From: DASRBO01 sp035653595
Lineage (GTDB): Bacteria; Actinomycetota; Acidimicrobiia; Acidimicrobiales; JAJPHE01
Length of the DNA: 14,492 nucleotides
Direction: 5' to 3'
NCBI GenBank assembly: GCA_035653595.1
Contig: DASRBO010000114.1
Coordinates: forward strand, 1 to 14,492
The translations under genes and the position numbers were made by a program. Of this stretch, positions 1 through 5,753 are shown piece after piece. The notes beneath the pieces were generated by a model. That model ran no database searches. It worked only from the letters and a program-made list of their open reading frames with translations, and was not told where the DNA came from. Every line of letters begins with the position of its first letter. The first letter of the stretch is position 1.

Positions 1-6
1 GAGGTT

Positions 7-41
7 CTGGGGGCCTGAAGCAGGCCAGCAGGCCTCCCCAG
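7..41. terminator. Imperfect GC-rich stem-loop at the window edge
   Basis: CTGGGGGCCTG (7-17) faces CAGGCCTCCCCAG (29-41), an imperfect inverted repeat with a two-base bulge and an 11-nt loop. It lies about 65 nt beyond the stop of the minus-strand isomerase-like gene and could end its transcript. There is no T-tract, so the call is weak. I see no gene in positions 1-104. Confidence 0.25.
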
Positions 42-104
42 TCGACCACGCGGCGCCGGACGGATGGAGAGAGGTCGTGATCTGGCCGCCACGCGGCCCG
101 GCGG

Positions 105-701
105 CTACGGCTTCCCCGAGCGGGGCTGACGTCCCATGAAAGCGGCGAAGCGCTCCCAGGCGGTGGCGTCGGCGGGCGGGGTGACCTCCGAACCGAACGG
201 GTTGCCCTCACCCATCATGTTGCGGTACTCGGGCTTGAGCATGGCCCGGGCCCCTTCGAGGGCGGCGGTGGCGAGCTCCTGGTCGAGTCGGTCGAGCTGC
301 TTGGTCGCCGAGGCGATGTCCCAGGCGTGGCCGGCCAGTTCGGCTAAGTACATGTTGACCAGCGTCTCGCCCGTGTAGGTCTCGCCCCATGGCATGGTGA
401 TGGTCGCGGCCAGCCGGCTGTCGTCGGACCATGCTGCCTCGGCCTCCTTGCCTGCTTGCCGCAGCTGGTCGGGGGCCTCGGCCAGCCCGACATGGGGGAA
501 CTCATCGGCACCGGGCTGTTCGCCCCGGCCCAGCGCCGCCGCCCGCCATCCCGCCCCGACCAGGTGGTCGACCAGGGCAGCCACGTCGTACTCGGGGCAG
601 GGTGTCGGGCCGCTCAGCTGGCCGGGCTCCAGGCTGGACACGACGACGGCGGCGTTCTCGTAGCTGCGGACCAGGTCGGCTCGGCGGTCGGTGCTTGGCA
701 T
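105..701 (-). CDS. TIGR03086-type maleylpyruvate isomerase-fold (DinB-like) metal-binding protein
   Basis: This 198-residue protein matches the DinB/MDMPI four-helix fold of the TIGR03086 family, which is common in actinomycetes. Visible signatures are a TPCPEYDV segment (33-40) leading into the helix VDHLVG with His46, and LAELAGHAWDIA (119-130) with Glu121 and His125. The histidines are the expected metal ligands. Family members are related to mycothiol-dependent maleylpyruvate isomerase, which binds a divalent metal and uses mycothiol, but most have no known substrate, so the reaction here is unknown. No signal peptide or membrane segment is visible, so it is probably cytoplasmic. The ATG start at 701 is supported by GGAGGAG six bases upstream on the minus strand. 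It is transcribed divergently from a second protein of the same fold at 870. Family assignment is firm; function is not. Confidence 0.85.
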   Translation of the reverse strand: MPSTDRRADLVRSYENAAVVVSSLEPGQLSGPTPCPEYDVAALVDHLVGAGWRAAALGRGEQPGADEFPHVGLAEAPDQLRQAGKEAEAAWSDDSRLAATITMPWGETYTGETLVNMYLAELAGHAWDIASATKQLDRLDQELATAALEGARAMLKPEYRNMMGEGNPFGSEVTPPADATAWERFAAFMGRQPRSGKP

Positions 702-869
702 TGGGACTCCTCCATCGGGTGGCGAACCTGGCCATGATGGCAGTGAAAAGCGGCCATCTCCTGTCCGCTTTCCGAGCTTCCGGCGCCGTTGCGGCCGCCC
801 CGGGCCGGGCCCGGGCCATTTGCGATAAGCAGGGGCGGTCAGAGCTGTCCTCGAGCTGGGAGGAGCGAA
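702..869. promoter_or_regulatory. Divergent intergenic region with two inverted repeats
   Basis: This 168-nt gap separates two divergent isomerase-fold genes, so promoters for both must lie here or upstream. Two symmetric elements are visible. GAAAAGCGG (745-753) faces CCGCTTTCC (765-773), 8 of 9 complementary with an 11-nt spacer. CCCGGGC (799-805) and GCCCGGG (809-815) form a perfect 7-bp palindrome with a 3-nt centre. Either could be an operator shared by the two genes. I see no convincing -35/-10 pair. Confidence 0.3.
859..865 (+). promoter_or_regulatory. Ribosome binding site fixing the GTG start at 870
   Basis: GGAGGAG lies four bases before a GTG codon at 870. An in-frame ATG at 789 would lengthen the protein by 27 residues, but it has no comparable site and that extension is rich in Arg, Gly and Pro and outside the conserved domain. 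The GTG start is preferred. Confidence 0.7.
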
Positions 870-1568
870 GTGGCCGAGCGCGAATCACGTCCCTTGCCCA
901 ATGACCCGCCCCCGTGGCGACTGGTGCTCCGGAAGGGCCGTGCCGAGCGTCTGTGGCGGCTTGTCGAGGTCGAGCGGACGAGGCTCGCCGATCGAGTGGA
1001 CGACCTCGCCCCCGCCGAATGGGACGCGCCATCGCGCTGTGACGGCTGGCGGGTACGTGACGTCCTCGGCCACCTCGTGCACATGGCGGAGTCGACAGCG
1101 AAGTCGATCAACCAGGACCTGCGCGCCAGCGGCGGACGTGACCGCGACAAGGGGTTCTCCGTCTGCGCTCGCGAACGCGGCGGGAGACCGGTTCCCGAGT
1201 TGACCCAGAGGCTGCGCACCGCCGCCGCGTCGCGCTACAACGGGATGCCTGGCGTGGCCCTAATCGAGGTGGTCGTACACGGCGACGACATGCTCGCCCC
1301 GCTCGGGCGCCGGTTGACGTTCGGACCGGACGTTCTGCGGGCTTGCCTGGACCAGATGCGGTGGGTGGACCGGCTGGCGGCACGGTTTGCCTTCCACGGG
1401 CGATCGCACCGGAACCTGCGACTGGTGGCGACTGATCTGGACTGGGCCGTCGGGCGAGGCCCCGAGGTTCGAGGGCAGGCCCTCGATCTGATGGCCCTCC
1501 TCAGCAACCGGGCTGGCGCCGCCGCCGCGCTGTCGGGCCCGGGCGCCCTCCGCTTGGCGGGGGGATAA
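870..1568 (+). CDS. Maleylpyruvate isomerase family (TIGR03083-like) mycothiol-type protein
   Basis: This 232-residue protein has the N-terminal MDMPI metal-binding domain: RCDGWRVRDVLGHLVHMAE (57-74) with His68, and ALIEVVVHGDD (130-140) with Glu133 and His137 as the likely metal ligands. The C-terminal part, including WAVGRGPEVRGQALDLM and ALSGPGALRL, matches the usual family ending. Members are predicted mycothiol-dependent, metal-binding enzymes; the best known acts as a maleylpyruvate isomerase in gentisate breakdown. No ring-cleavage genes are nearby, so that role is not supported here. Start GTG 870 is chosen for its GGAGGAG site; starting at 789 is possible but less likely. It ends 15 nt from the convergent EAL gene. 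Divergent pairing with another protein of the same fold is unusual. Confidence 0.8.
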   Translation: MAERESRPLPNDPPPWRLVLRKGRAERLWRLVEVERTRLADRVDDLAPAEWDAPSRCDGWRVRDVLGHLVHMAESTAKSINQDLRASGGRDRDKGFSVCARERGGRPVPELTQRLRTAAASRYNGMPGVALIEVVVHGDDMLAPLGRRLTFGPDVLRACLDQMRWVDRLAARFAFHGRSHRNLRLVATDLDWAVGRGPEVRGQALDLMALLSNRAGAAAALSGPGALRLAGG

Positions 1569-1573
1569 CCCGC
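1557..1573. terminator. Short hairpin between convergent genes
   Basis: GCGGG (1557-1561) pairs with CCCGC (1569-1573) across a 7-nt loop that contains the TAA stop of the plus-strand gene. It sits where two convergent transcripts meet and may serve both. The stem is only 5 bp and has no T-tract. Confidence 0.25.
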
Positions 1574-1583
1574 TGAAGGGGCA

Positions 1584-2459
1584 CTATCCGACGAAGCGGG
1601 GCTCGCCGACCAGATAGCCCTGGGCCAGGCAGACACCTAGCTCAATCAGGGTGTCGAGCTCGGCCCGCGTCTCCACCCCCTCGGCGATCAGCTCGACACC
1701 GGTGCGGCTGGCGAAGTCGGCCAGGGCGACCACCAGGGACTGCCGGGCCGGGTCGGCGTCGATGTCGACCACCCACTCGCGGTCGAGCTTGATGTAGTCG
1801 GGTCGCAGCTGGAGGATGTGGCGCAGGCTGGAGTAGCCCGATCCCACGTCGTCGACCGAAAGGCGCACCCCGTGGGGCAACCGCTGACGGGCGCGGCTCA
1901 CCGCCACATAATCCTCGATCGGATCGTGCTCGGTGAGCTCGAGCACGATGGCACGATCGGTGCCGGTGACGATCTCATTCAACGACTCGGCGTCCAGCAG
2001 CATCGAAGGGGACACGTTGATCGCCAGCCATGGCCCCGGCGGCAGTAGCTTGGCCGCTTCCACGGCGGAGGCCAGGGTGGCGGTCTCCAGGGCGCCGCTC
2101 AGCCCGAAGCGACCGGCGTCGTGGAAGCGCTCTTTCGGCAACGCACCGTCGTCGAACCGGGTGAGAGCCTCGAAGCCGACGATGTCACCGGTGGCGATCT
2201 CGACGATGGGCTGGAAGGCGGTGGAGAAGGCCCTTTCAGCGATGACCAGGTCGATCACCCGCGGTTGTTCGCCTAGCTCAGCCCTCATTTCGGTCCGCCA
2301 GGAGCGGAAGGCGATCTGTTGGGATCGCCACAACCGGATGAGGGCGTGCCGGCGCGACAGGCTCAAGGTCTCGTCCCCCAGATCTGGCGTGAGCATGGTG
2401 GAAGGGAAGCTGCGGCGTGCGACGGTGAGAGGGCAGTGATTCGCCTCGCGCTCAGCCAT
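1584..2459 (-). CDS. Stand-alone EAL-domain cyclic-di-GMP phosphodiesterase
   Basis: This 291-residue protein has one EAL domain (about 75-288) and should hydrolyse c-di-GMP to pGpG. The full catalytic set is visible: EALTR with Glu97, Asn148 in AINVSP, Glu174 in LELTE, the Asp203-Asp204 pair in DDVGSGYSSL (Val where Phe is usual), Lys224 in YIKLDR, Glu260 in IAEGVET and Gln280 in AQGYLVG. An active enzyme is therefore expected. The first ~70 residues contain an Arg/Trp-rich helix but no recognised sensor domain and no membrane segment, so it is probably cytoplasmic. The ATG at 2459 lacks a clear ribosome binding site; ATG at 2396 (Met22) is an alternative that keeps the whole domain. It follows the LeuA-domain-like gene on the same strand, but a strong hairpin lies between them. 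Confidence 0.9.
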   Translation of the reverse strand: MAEREANHCPLTVARRSFPSTMLTPDLGDETLSLSRRHALIRLWRSQQIAFRSWRTEMRAELGEQPRVIDLVIAERAFSTAFQPIVEIATGDIVGFEALTRFDDGALPKERFHDAGRFGLSGALETATLASAVEAAKLLPPGPWLAINVSPSMLLDAESLNEIVTGTDRAIVLELTEHDPIEDYVAVSRARQRLPHGVRLSVDDVGSGYSSLRHILQLRPDYIKLDREWVVDIDADPARQSLVVALADFASRTGVELIAEGVETRAELDTLIELGVCLAQGYLVGEPRFVG

Positions 2460-2515
2460 GATGCCAGGCCGAATGGCCGAGGTGGTGCACGTGGGCCCGT
2501 TCCGAGCCGGGGGCT

Positions 2516-2534
2516 CCCGACCCCGCGGGTCGGG
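2516..2534 (-). terminator. Perfect 8-bp GC hairpin after the LeuA-domain-like gene
   Basis: CCCGACCC (2516-2523) and GGGTCGGG (2527-2534) are perfectly complementary across a 3-base CGC loop. The hairpin starts 3 nt beyond the TGA stop of the minus-strand gene ending at 2538. It looks like an actinobacterial factor-independent or T-tract-less terminator, or an mRNA 3' stabiliser. Confidence 0.55.
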
Positions 2535-2537
2535 GCG

Positions 2538-3185
2538 TCAGCCGGCTGAGGCCAGCGGAGCGGAAAGCACCCGCTCGAGGTGGCGGTTGAGGGCATGCAG
2601 GGTGGCCTTGGTCACCCCGACCTCCTCGTCGCGGTCGGCCACCACTCCGAACCGGCGGCTGCCGTCGCTGGAGCGAAGGGTGACCATGATCGGCGCAGCG
2701 TCGTCGACGCCCAGCTTGGTGACCGAGTGGATCTCGAAGGGCAGGTCGGCCCCCAGCGATTCGAGGGCGGCCATGACCGCCCTTACCGGCCCGACCAGAG
2801 GAAGGGCGGCACTGGTCCCGGCCGACTCGCGGTCGCCGTGGCGCAGCCGCACCACCACGGCGCTGTCGTCGGGGCTGTGAGCCACGCTGATCAGCCGCAC
2901 CCGCCCCCGGTGGCTGGTGGCCGGCGGACTGTCGAGCACCTCTGCGCTCGAGCGCAGGGCGTTGACCTCGATGCGCACCGGTCCGCTGTAGAAGCGACCG
3001 GCCACGTCGAGAGCCGCCCTCCAGGTGGCCGCCGAGCGGCCCGGGTTGGAGACGGTGACGGTGACGATCAGCTCGCCCGTGTGGGCGTCGATGGCGGCGG
3101 AGACGCCGACCACGTCGGCCAACCGCCGCAGCTCCAGTTCGAGCGCATTGACGTCCGAGCTTGCAGAATGCTCAGCCCCGGTCAT
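2538..3185 (-). CDS. Unknown protein with a LeuA allosteric-domain-like C-terminal half
   Basis: I do not recognise a named gene. From the ATG at 3185 the product is 215 residues, with no signal peptide or membrane segment. The C-terminal half reads like the dimerisation/allosteric (leucine-binding) domain of 2-isopropylmalate synthase: beta-strands with SAVVVRLRHGDRESAGTSA, then LVGPVRAVMAALESLG, then APIMVTLRSSDGSRRFGVVA and VTKATLHALNRHL. The catalytic TIM barrel of LeuA is absent. The N-terminal half (ELELRRLADVVGVSAAI...) is a separate alpha/beta segment with no clear match. A ligand-binding regulatory role is possible, but this is inference from pattern alone. The start is uncertain: GTG 3290 gives 35 more residues of T-ending codons and no ribosome site, and an AAGGAG lies six bases before a CTG at 3227. 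Confidence 0.6.
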   Translation of the reverse strand: MTGAEHSASSDVNALELELRRLADVVGVSAAIDAHTGELIVTVTVSNPGRSAATWRAALDVAGRFYSGPVRIEVNALRSSAEVLDSPPATSHRGRVRLISVAHSPDDSAVVVRLRHGDRESAGTSAALPLVGPVRAVMAALESLGADLPFEIHSVTKLGVDDAAPIMVTLRSSDGSRRFGVVADRDEEVGVTKATLHALNRHLERVLSAPLASAG

Positions 3186-3290
3186 CTCCGCCTGCTCTCT
3201 CTGGGTCGGGGGGGTGAAGACGGTCAGCGCATGCTCCTTGTCGGCAGGCCACCGACCATGAGGAGCGTAACGATCACGCCGGGCGCGCAC

Positions 3291-3381
3291 AGCAGACCGT
3301 AATGAGGGATTACCCCGAGTCGGTCGACGCTATTGGTGGTGCCGCCGGTTTCGAATCGATACGTTTAGTAATTCGAAGCTT
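3291..3381. promoter_or_regulatory. AT-richer gap with paired TTCGAA palindromes
   Basis: This short gap separates the stop of the minus-strand partner protein at 3382 from the LeuA-domain-like gene, and should carry the latter's promoter. TTCGAA occurs at 3350-3355 and 3372-3377, spaced 22 bp, about two helical turns, which would place two identical palindromes on one DNA face. No confident -35/-10 pair is visible. Confidence 0.3.
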
Positions 3382-3873
3382 TTAGGCGGGCTCGCTCCGT
3401 CCCAGGTGCTGAGCGGACCAGTCGGCCCAGCTCACCGGCGGATGACCGGCGACCTGGTTGACGAACTCGGTGAGGAACCAGCGCCGGAATGCCTCGACTG
3501 CCGGCGAGCTGCGCAGGCTGAGCAGGTAGCGACCCTCGGAGCAGTAGCGGTCGGCCTCGGCCATGAGCTCGAGCAGCTGGTTGGCTGCCGGGGCCACCTC
3601 CGCAGGCACGTCGTAGGTCAGGTCGATGGTGGCGTCACCCCGGCGGGCGGCGGCCTCCATGTCGGCGTCCTGGGTCTCGCCCAGGCCGCCGAAGGCGGCC
3701 TGCAGGGAGTCGTTCAGATCGACCAGGGCCTTCGGCACGGCATGGGAGCCCTCGGCGTCGGAGGCGGTGATGTGGGAGAACTCCCGCAGCAGCCCTTCGA
3801 AGTGCTCCTGTGCCTGCTGCTGGATGTCCAGGGGCAGGCCGACTATCCGGATCTCCACCAGGCTCGCCGTCAT
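3382..3873 (-). CDS. Conserved partner protein coupled to the RsbW-like ATPase
   Basis: This 163-residue soluble protein begins MTASLVEIRIVGLPLDIQQQ and has no known catalytic motif. It is predicted mostly alpha-helical, with a central acidic stretch and a distinctive ending: YLLSLRSSPAVEAFRRWFLTEFVNQV (about 123-148), then a Trp-containing tail. I recall this type of ending in actinobacterial proteins beside RsbW-like kinases, but cannot name a family. The ATG at 3873 is certain enough: it overlaps the upstream ATPase stop as ATGA (4 nt), and AGGAG (3882-3886) lies eight bases upstream. The pair is therefore translationally coupled, implying matched amounts and probably direct interaction. 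By analogy with partner-switch systems it could be a regulator or sensor for the ATPase; this is inference. Reading through upstream in the same frame gives only Arg/Gly/Pro-rich shadow sequence. Confidence 0.75.
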   Translation of the reverse strand: MTASLVEIRIVGLPLDIQQQAQEHFEGLLREFSHITASDAEGSHAVPKALVDLNDSLQAAFGGLGETQDADMEAAARRGDATIDLTYDVPAEVAPAANQLLELMAEADRYCSEGRYLLSLRSSPAVEAFRRWFLTEFVNQVAGHPPVSWADWSAQHLGRSEPA

Positions 3874-4415
3874 GCCACTCGCTCCTGGCTCCCGCGGTCC
3901 CTGGGTCCACCGGTCGGCGAGCTCGATCCCCCGGCGCGGGCGGGGCCCGAGGGCCCGCCCGCGCGGCCAGGGTTGCTCCCCGTCGAGCGGGTTGAGCCCT
4001 GGTAGCCGGCGCCCAGCCCGAGCTCGGCCCAGATCAGCTTGCCCCCGCTGCCCGGCTCGACGCCCCAGCGCAGGCTCATGGCCTCCACCAGGTGCAGGCC
4101 CCGGCCGGTGAGGGCGGTGTCGGTGTAGCGACGGAAGTTGGGCAGCGCCGAGCTCTCGTCCGACACCTCGACCCGGATGACGCCCTGGCCGTCGACCAGG
4201 CACACCAGCACCCGGGTGTTGGCGTGGAGGATGGCGTTGGTCACCAGCTCCGACACCACCAGGCAGGCGTCGTCGGCCACCTCCCCCCGGTCCCAGGCTT
4301 CGAGGGTCTCGTCGACGAACCGGCGGGCGGCCCTCACCGCCGCCCGGGTGGGCTCGAGGGTTATGTCGGCCTGGCGATCGGTCATGGCGGGCTGATCATG
4401 TCGGGGCGGGGTCAT
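3870..4415 (-). CDS. RsbW-like anti-sigma/regulatory ATP-binding protein (HATPase_c_2)
   Basis: This 181-residue protein has a GHKL ATPase domain at about 17-133. The N box is LVVSELVTNAILHA (52-65; Glu56, Asn60), the G1 box is VEVSDESSALP (82-92; Asp86), and the G2 box is TGRGLHLVEAM (103-113), followed by GGKLIWAEL. The family includes anti-sigma serine kinases such as RsbW and SpoIIAB that phosphorylate STAS antagonists, plus many actinobacterial relatives of unknown target. No sigma factor or STAS gene is in this window. The last ~45 residues are a Gly/Ser/Pro/Arg-rich tail outside the domain, probably disordered. ATG 4415 is kept; Met11 (4385) is possible, and neither has a good ribosome site. 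The stop overlaps the next gene's start by 4 nt. It is divergent from the RmlC-like gene. Confidence 0.85.
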   Translation of the reverse strand: MTPPRHDQPAMTDRQADITLEPTRAAVRAARRFVDETLEAWDRGEVADDACLVVSELVTNAILHANTRVLVCLVDGQGVIRVEVSDESSALPNFRRYTDTALTGRGLHLVEAMSLRWGVEPGSGGKLIWAELGLGAGYQGSTRSTGSNPGRAGGPSGPARAGGSSSPTGGPRDRGSQERVA

Positions 4416-4601
4416 ACGACATTAGGTCGTCCTGCGAGACGGCCGGGGAGCGACCGGGCAAGGACGAGCCACGGCGGCCCCGCTCCGAACTAAACCGTCA
4501 GCTCACCCCCTCGACCCACTACCAGGTGAGGGGAGACTAATGGATGGTCGCCTCGACCGCCGGCACCGTGGTTGCGCCGCCCGCCGTGGCAGGCTCGGGC
4601 G
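4416..4601. promoter_or_regulatory. Divergent intergenic region between RsbW-like and RmlC-like genes
   Basis: This 186-nt gap must hold promoters for both directions. ACGAC (4416-4420) and GTCGT (4426-4430) form a 5-bp inverted repeat directly against the ATPase start codon. Around 4502-4530, CTCACC and GGTGAG can pair, in competition with the adjacent CCCTC and GAGGG. These are possible leader structures; no clear promoter hexamers are seen. Confidence 0.25.
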
Positions 4602-5150
4602 GTGATCACACCCTTCCGGGCCAGCCCGACCGGCATAGACGACCTTTGGGTCATACAGGTCAAGGCGGTGCCCGACGAACGAGGGGTGGTCCGCGAGCTG
4701 TTCCGGGCCTCCGACCTGGCTGAGGCCGGCGTCCCCGTCAGTGGTCCCTGGCGGCAGGTGAACATCACCGAGTCAGGACCGGGGGCCATCCGGGGTCTCC
4801 ACGGCGAGAGCATGGACAAGCTGGTCACGGTGGCCCACGGCTCCGCCTTCGGCGCTTACCTCGATGCCCGAGCGGGCTCGCCCACCTACGGCCGGGTCCA
4901 CACCGTGGAGCTGGTCCCCGGGGTGGCCGTGTTCGTGCCGGCCGGGGTGTGCAACGGGTTCCAGGCGACGGCCCAGGGACCGAGCCAGTACGTCTACTGC
5001 TTCACCGCTGAGTGGACACCGGACATGCCCGGCGTCGGGGTCAACCCCCTCGACGCCGCCCTGGGCATCGAGTGGCCCATCCCCATCGACACCGCCGACC
5101 GTTCGAAGCTGTCCGCCAAGGACGCCGGGCTGCCACCGCTGGCCCGTTGA
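4602..5150 (+). CDS. dTDP-4-dehydrorhamnose 3,5-epimerase-like cupin (divergent RmlC family)
   Basis: This 182-residue protein is a cupin of the RmlC fold, the family that epimerises dTDP-4-keto-6-deoxyhexoses at C3/C5 for rhamnose and related sugars. Visible signatures are DERGVVRELF (25-34), GPWRQVNITES (48-58), AIRGLHGE (62-69) with the catalytic-base histidine His67, VFVPAGVCNGFQ (110-121), and NPLDAALGIEWP (148-159) with Asp151. Two usual RmlC residues differ: the His of the 'HGF' motif is Asn118, and the Tyr expected near the active site is Trp138 in TAEWTP. This points to a subfamily with altered substrate or activity rather than a housekeeping rmlC. No rmlA, rmlB or rmlD is alongside. 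GTG 4602 fits the family's usual beginning; TTG 4572 would add ten Arg/Pro-rich residues. It converges on the CAP gene. Confidence 0.8.
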   Translation: MITPFRASPTGIDDLWVIQVKAVPDERGVVRELFRASDLAEAGVPVSGPWRQVNITESGPGAIRGLHGESMDKLVTVAHGSAFGAYLDARAGSPTYGRVHTVELVPGVAVFVPAGVCNGFQATAQGPSQYVYCFTAEWTPDMPGVGVNPLDAALGIEWPIPIDTADRSKLSAKDAGLPPLAR

Positions 5151-5204
5151 GCCTGAGGCTCGGGGGGTCCCAAACGACGCGGGCCGGCCGAGCGCCGTCC
5201 GGCC
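5149..5204. terminator. Paired hairpins between convergent genes
   Basis: Two stems lie between the RmlC-like stop and the convergent CAP gene. GAGCC (5149-5153) pairs with GGCTC (5157-5161) over a 3-nt loop, overlapping the stop codon. GGCCGG (5182-5187) pairs with CCGGCC (5199-5204) over an 11-nt loop. Together they could act as a bidirectional terminator; no long T-tract follows on either strand. Confidence 0.4.
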
Positions 5205-5224
5205 GCTGTCTTGATCCCGCCGGA

Positions 5225-5674
5225 CTAGTTGGCGAAGTCCTCGGTGATGAAGACCTCGTTGGTGTAGGGCGACCGGATGACGGCGACGCCGATCATGGTG
5301 TAGTTGGGGCTGAGCAGGTTGGCCAGATGCTCGGGGCTGGCCTCCATGCCCGCCTCGATCGAGCCGACGCTCGGACCGGTGCCGACGTTCTCACCCACAT
5401 GGGTCCAGCCGGCGGGCGCCTGCAGGCCTATGTCGGGATTGTGGGCCAGCATGTTGGACCGGACCAGATTGGCGTCCCAAGCCTCGGCCGCCGCCTGCAG
5501 GTTCTGGACCTCGATGGCCAGCGGAGCCAGCCCGTGGCTTGCCCGCAGCGCGTTGATGTCGTTGACCACGTACCACGCCGGTGACATGTCGGCGTGTGCC
5601 GGTGCCGACTGCAGCGCGCCCGTTATGGCGCCACCCGTCAGCGCCAGAGACAGCAAGACCCCAGCCCTTTTCAC
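5225..5674 (-). CDS. Secreted CAP/SCP-domain protein
   Basis: From GTG 5674 the product is 149 residues with a Sec signal peptide: VKRAG start, a hydrophobic core LLSLALTGGAITGAL, and an AHA site predicted to be cut after Ala28. The mature part is a compact CAP (cysteine-rich secretory protein/PR-1) domain: LRASHGLAPL (43-52), MLAHNPDI with His78, GWTHVGENVG with Glu95, SPEHLANLL with His116, and NYTMIGVAV, ending in VFITEDFAN. These His and Glu residues form the conserved CAP cleft. Bacterial CAP proteins are extracellular, with proposed roles in envelope or lipid interaction; none can be assigned here. The GTG start is chosen because it begins the signal peptide and has GAGGGG (5684-5689) nine bases upstream. 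A longer frame to 5752 would run through the predicted promoter. Confidence 0.85.
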   Translation of the reverse strand: MKRAGVLLSLALTGGAITGALQSAPAHADMSPAWYVVNDINALRASHGLAPLAIEVQNLQAAAEAWDANLVRSNMLAHNPDIGLQAPAGWTHVGENVGTGPSVGSIEAGMEASPEHLANLLSPNYTMIGVAVIRSPYTNEVFITEDFAN

Positions 5675-5712
5675 TTTTTCTTTCCCCTCGCCGCTCTCGA
5701 GTTGGTGGGCGC

Positions 5713-5742
5713 AAGATAGGCGAGACAGTGCGAATGGGACAA
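5713..5742 (-). promoter_or_regulatory. Predicted promoter of the CAP gene
   Basis: On the minus strand TTGTCC (5742-5737) and TATCTT (5718-5713) are separated by 18 bases, a good match to a sigma-70-type promoter. Transcription would begin near 5706, leaving a leader of about 30 nt that contains the GAGGGG ribosome site before GTG 5674. Confidence 0.5.
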
Positions 5743-5753
5743 GCATTCGCACT
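5727..5753. promoter_or_regulatory. Perfect 10-bp inverted repeat centred on the CAP -35 box (candidate operator)
   Basis: AGTGCGAATG (5727-5736) and CATTCGCACT (5744-5753) are exact reverse complements separated by 7 bases (GGACAAG). The predicted -35 hexamer of the CAP promoter occupies six of those seven spacer bases. A dimeric regulator bound here would cover the -35 element, which is the geometry of a repressor operator. No regulator gene adjoins it, so the binding protein is unknown. Confidence 0.55.

Noticed and set aside
1584..2459. Degenerate, receptor-type EAL domain
   Set aside because: All metal- and catalysis-related residues (EAL Glu, Asn148, Glu174, Asp203-204, Lys224, Glu260, Gln280) are present, so an active phosphodiesterase is more likely.
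3874..4203. N-terminal extension of the RsbW-partner gene in the same frame
   Set aside because: The extension is Arg/Gly/Pro-rich antisense-like sequence lying over the coding frame of the ATPase. The ATG at 3873 has AGGAG and the ATGA overlap.
5675..5752. Longer start of the CAP gene at 5752
   Set aside because: It would place coding sequence over the predicted promoter and the perfect inverted repeat and put a Cys/Arg-containing stretch before the signal peptide. GTG 5674 has a ribosome site and begins the signal peptide.
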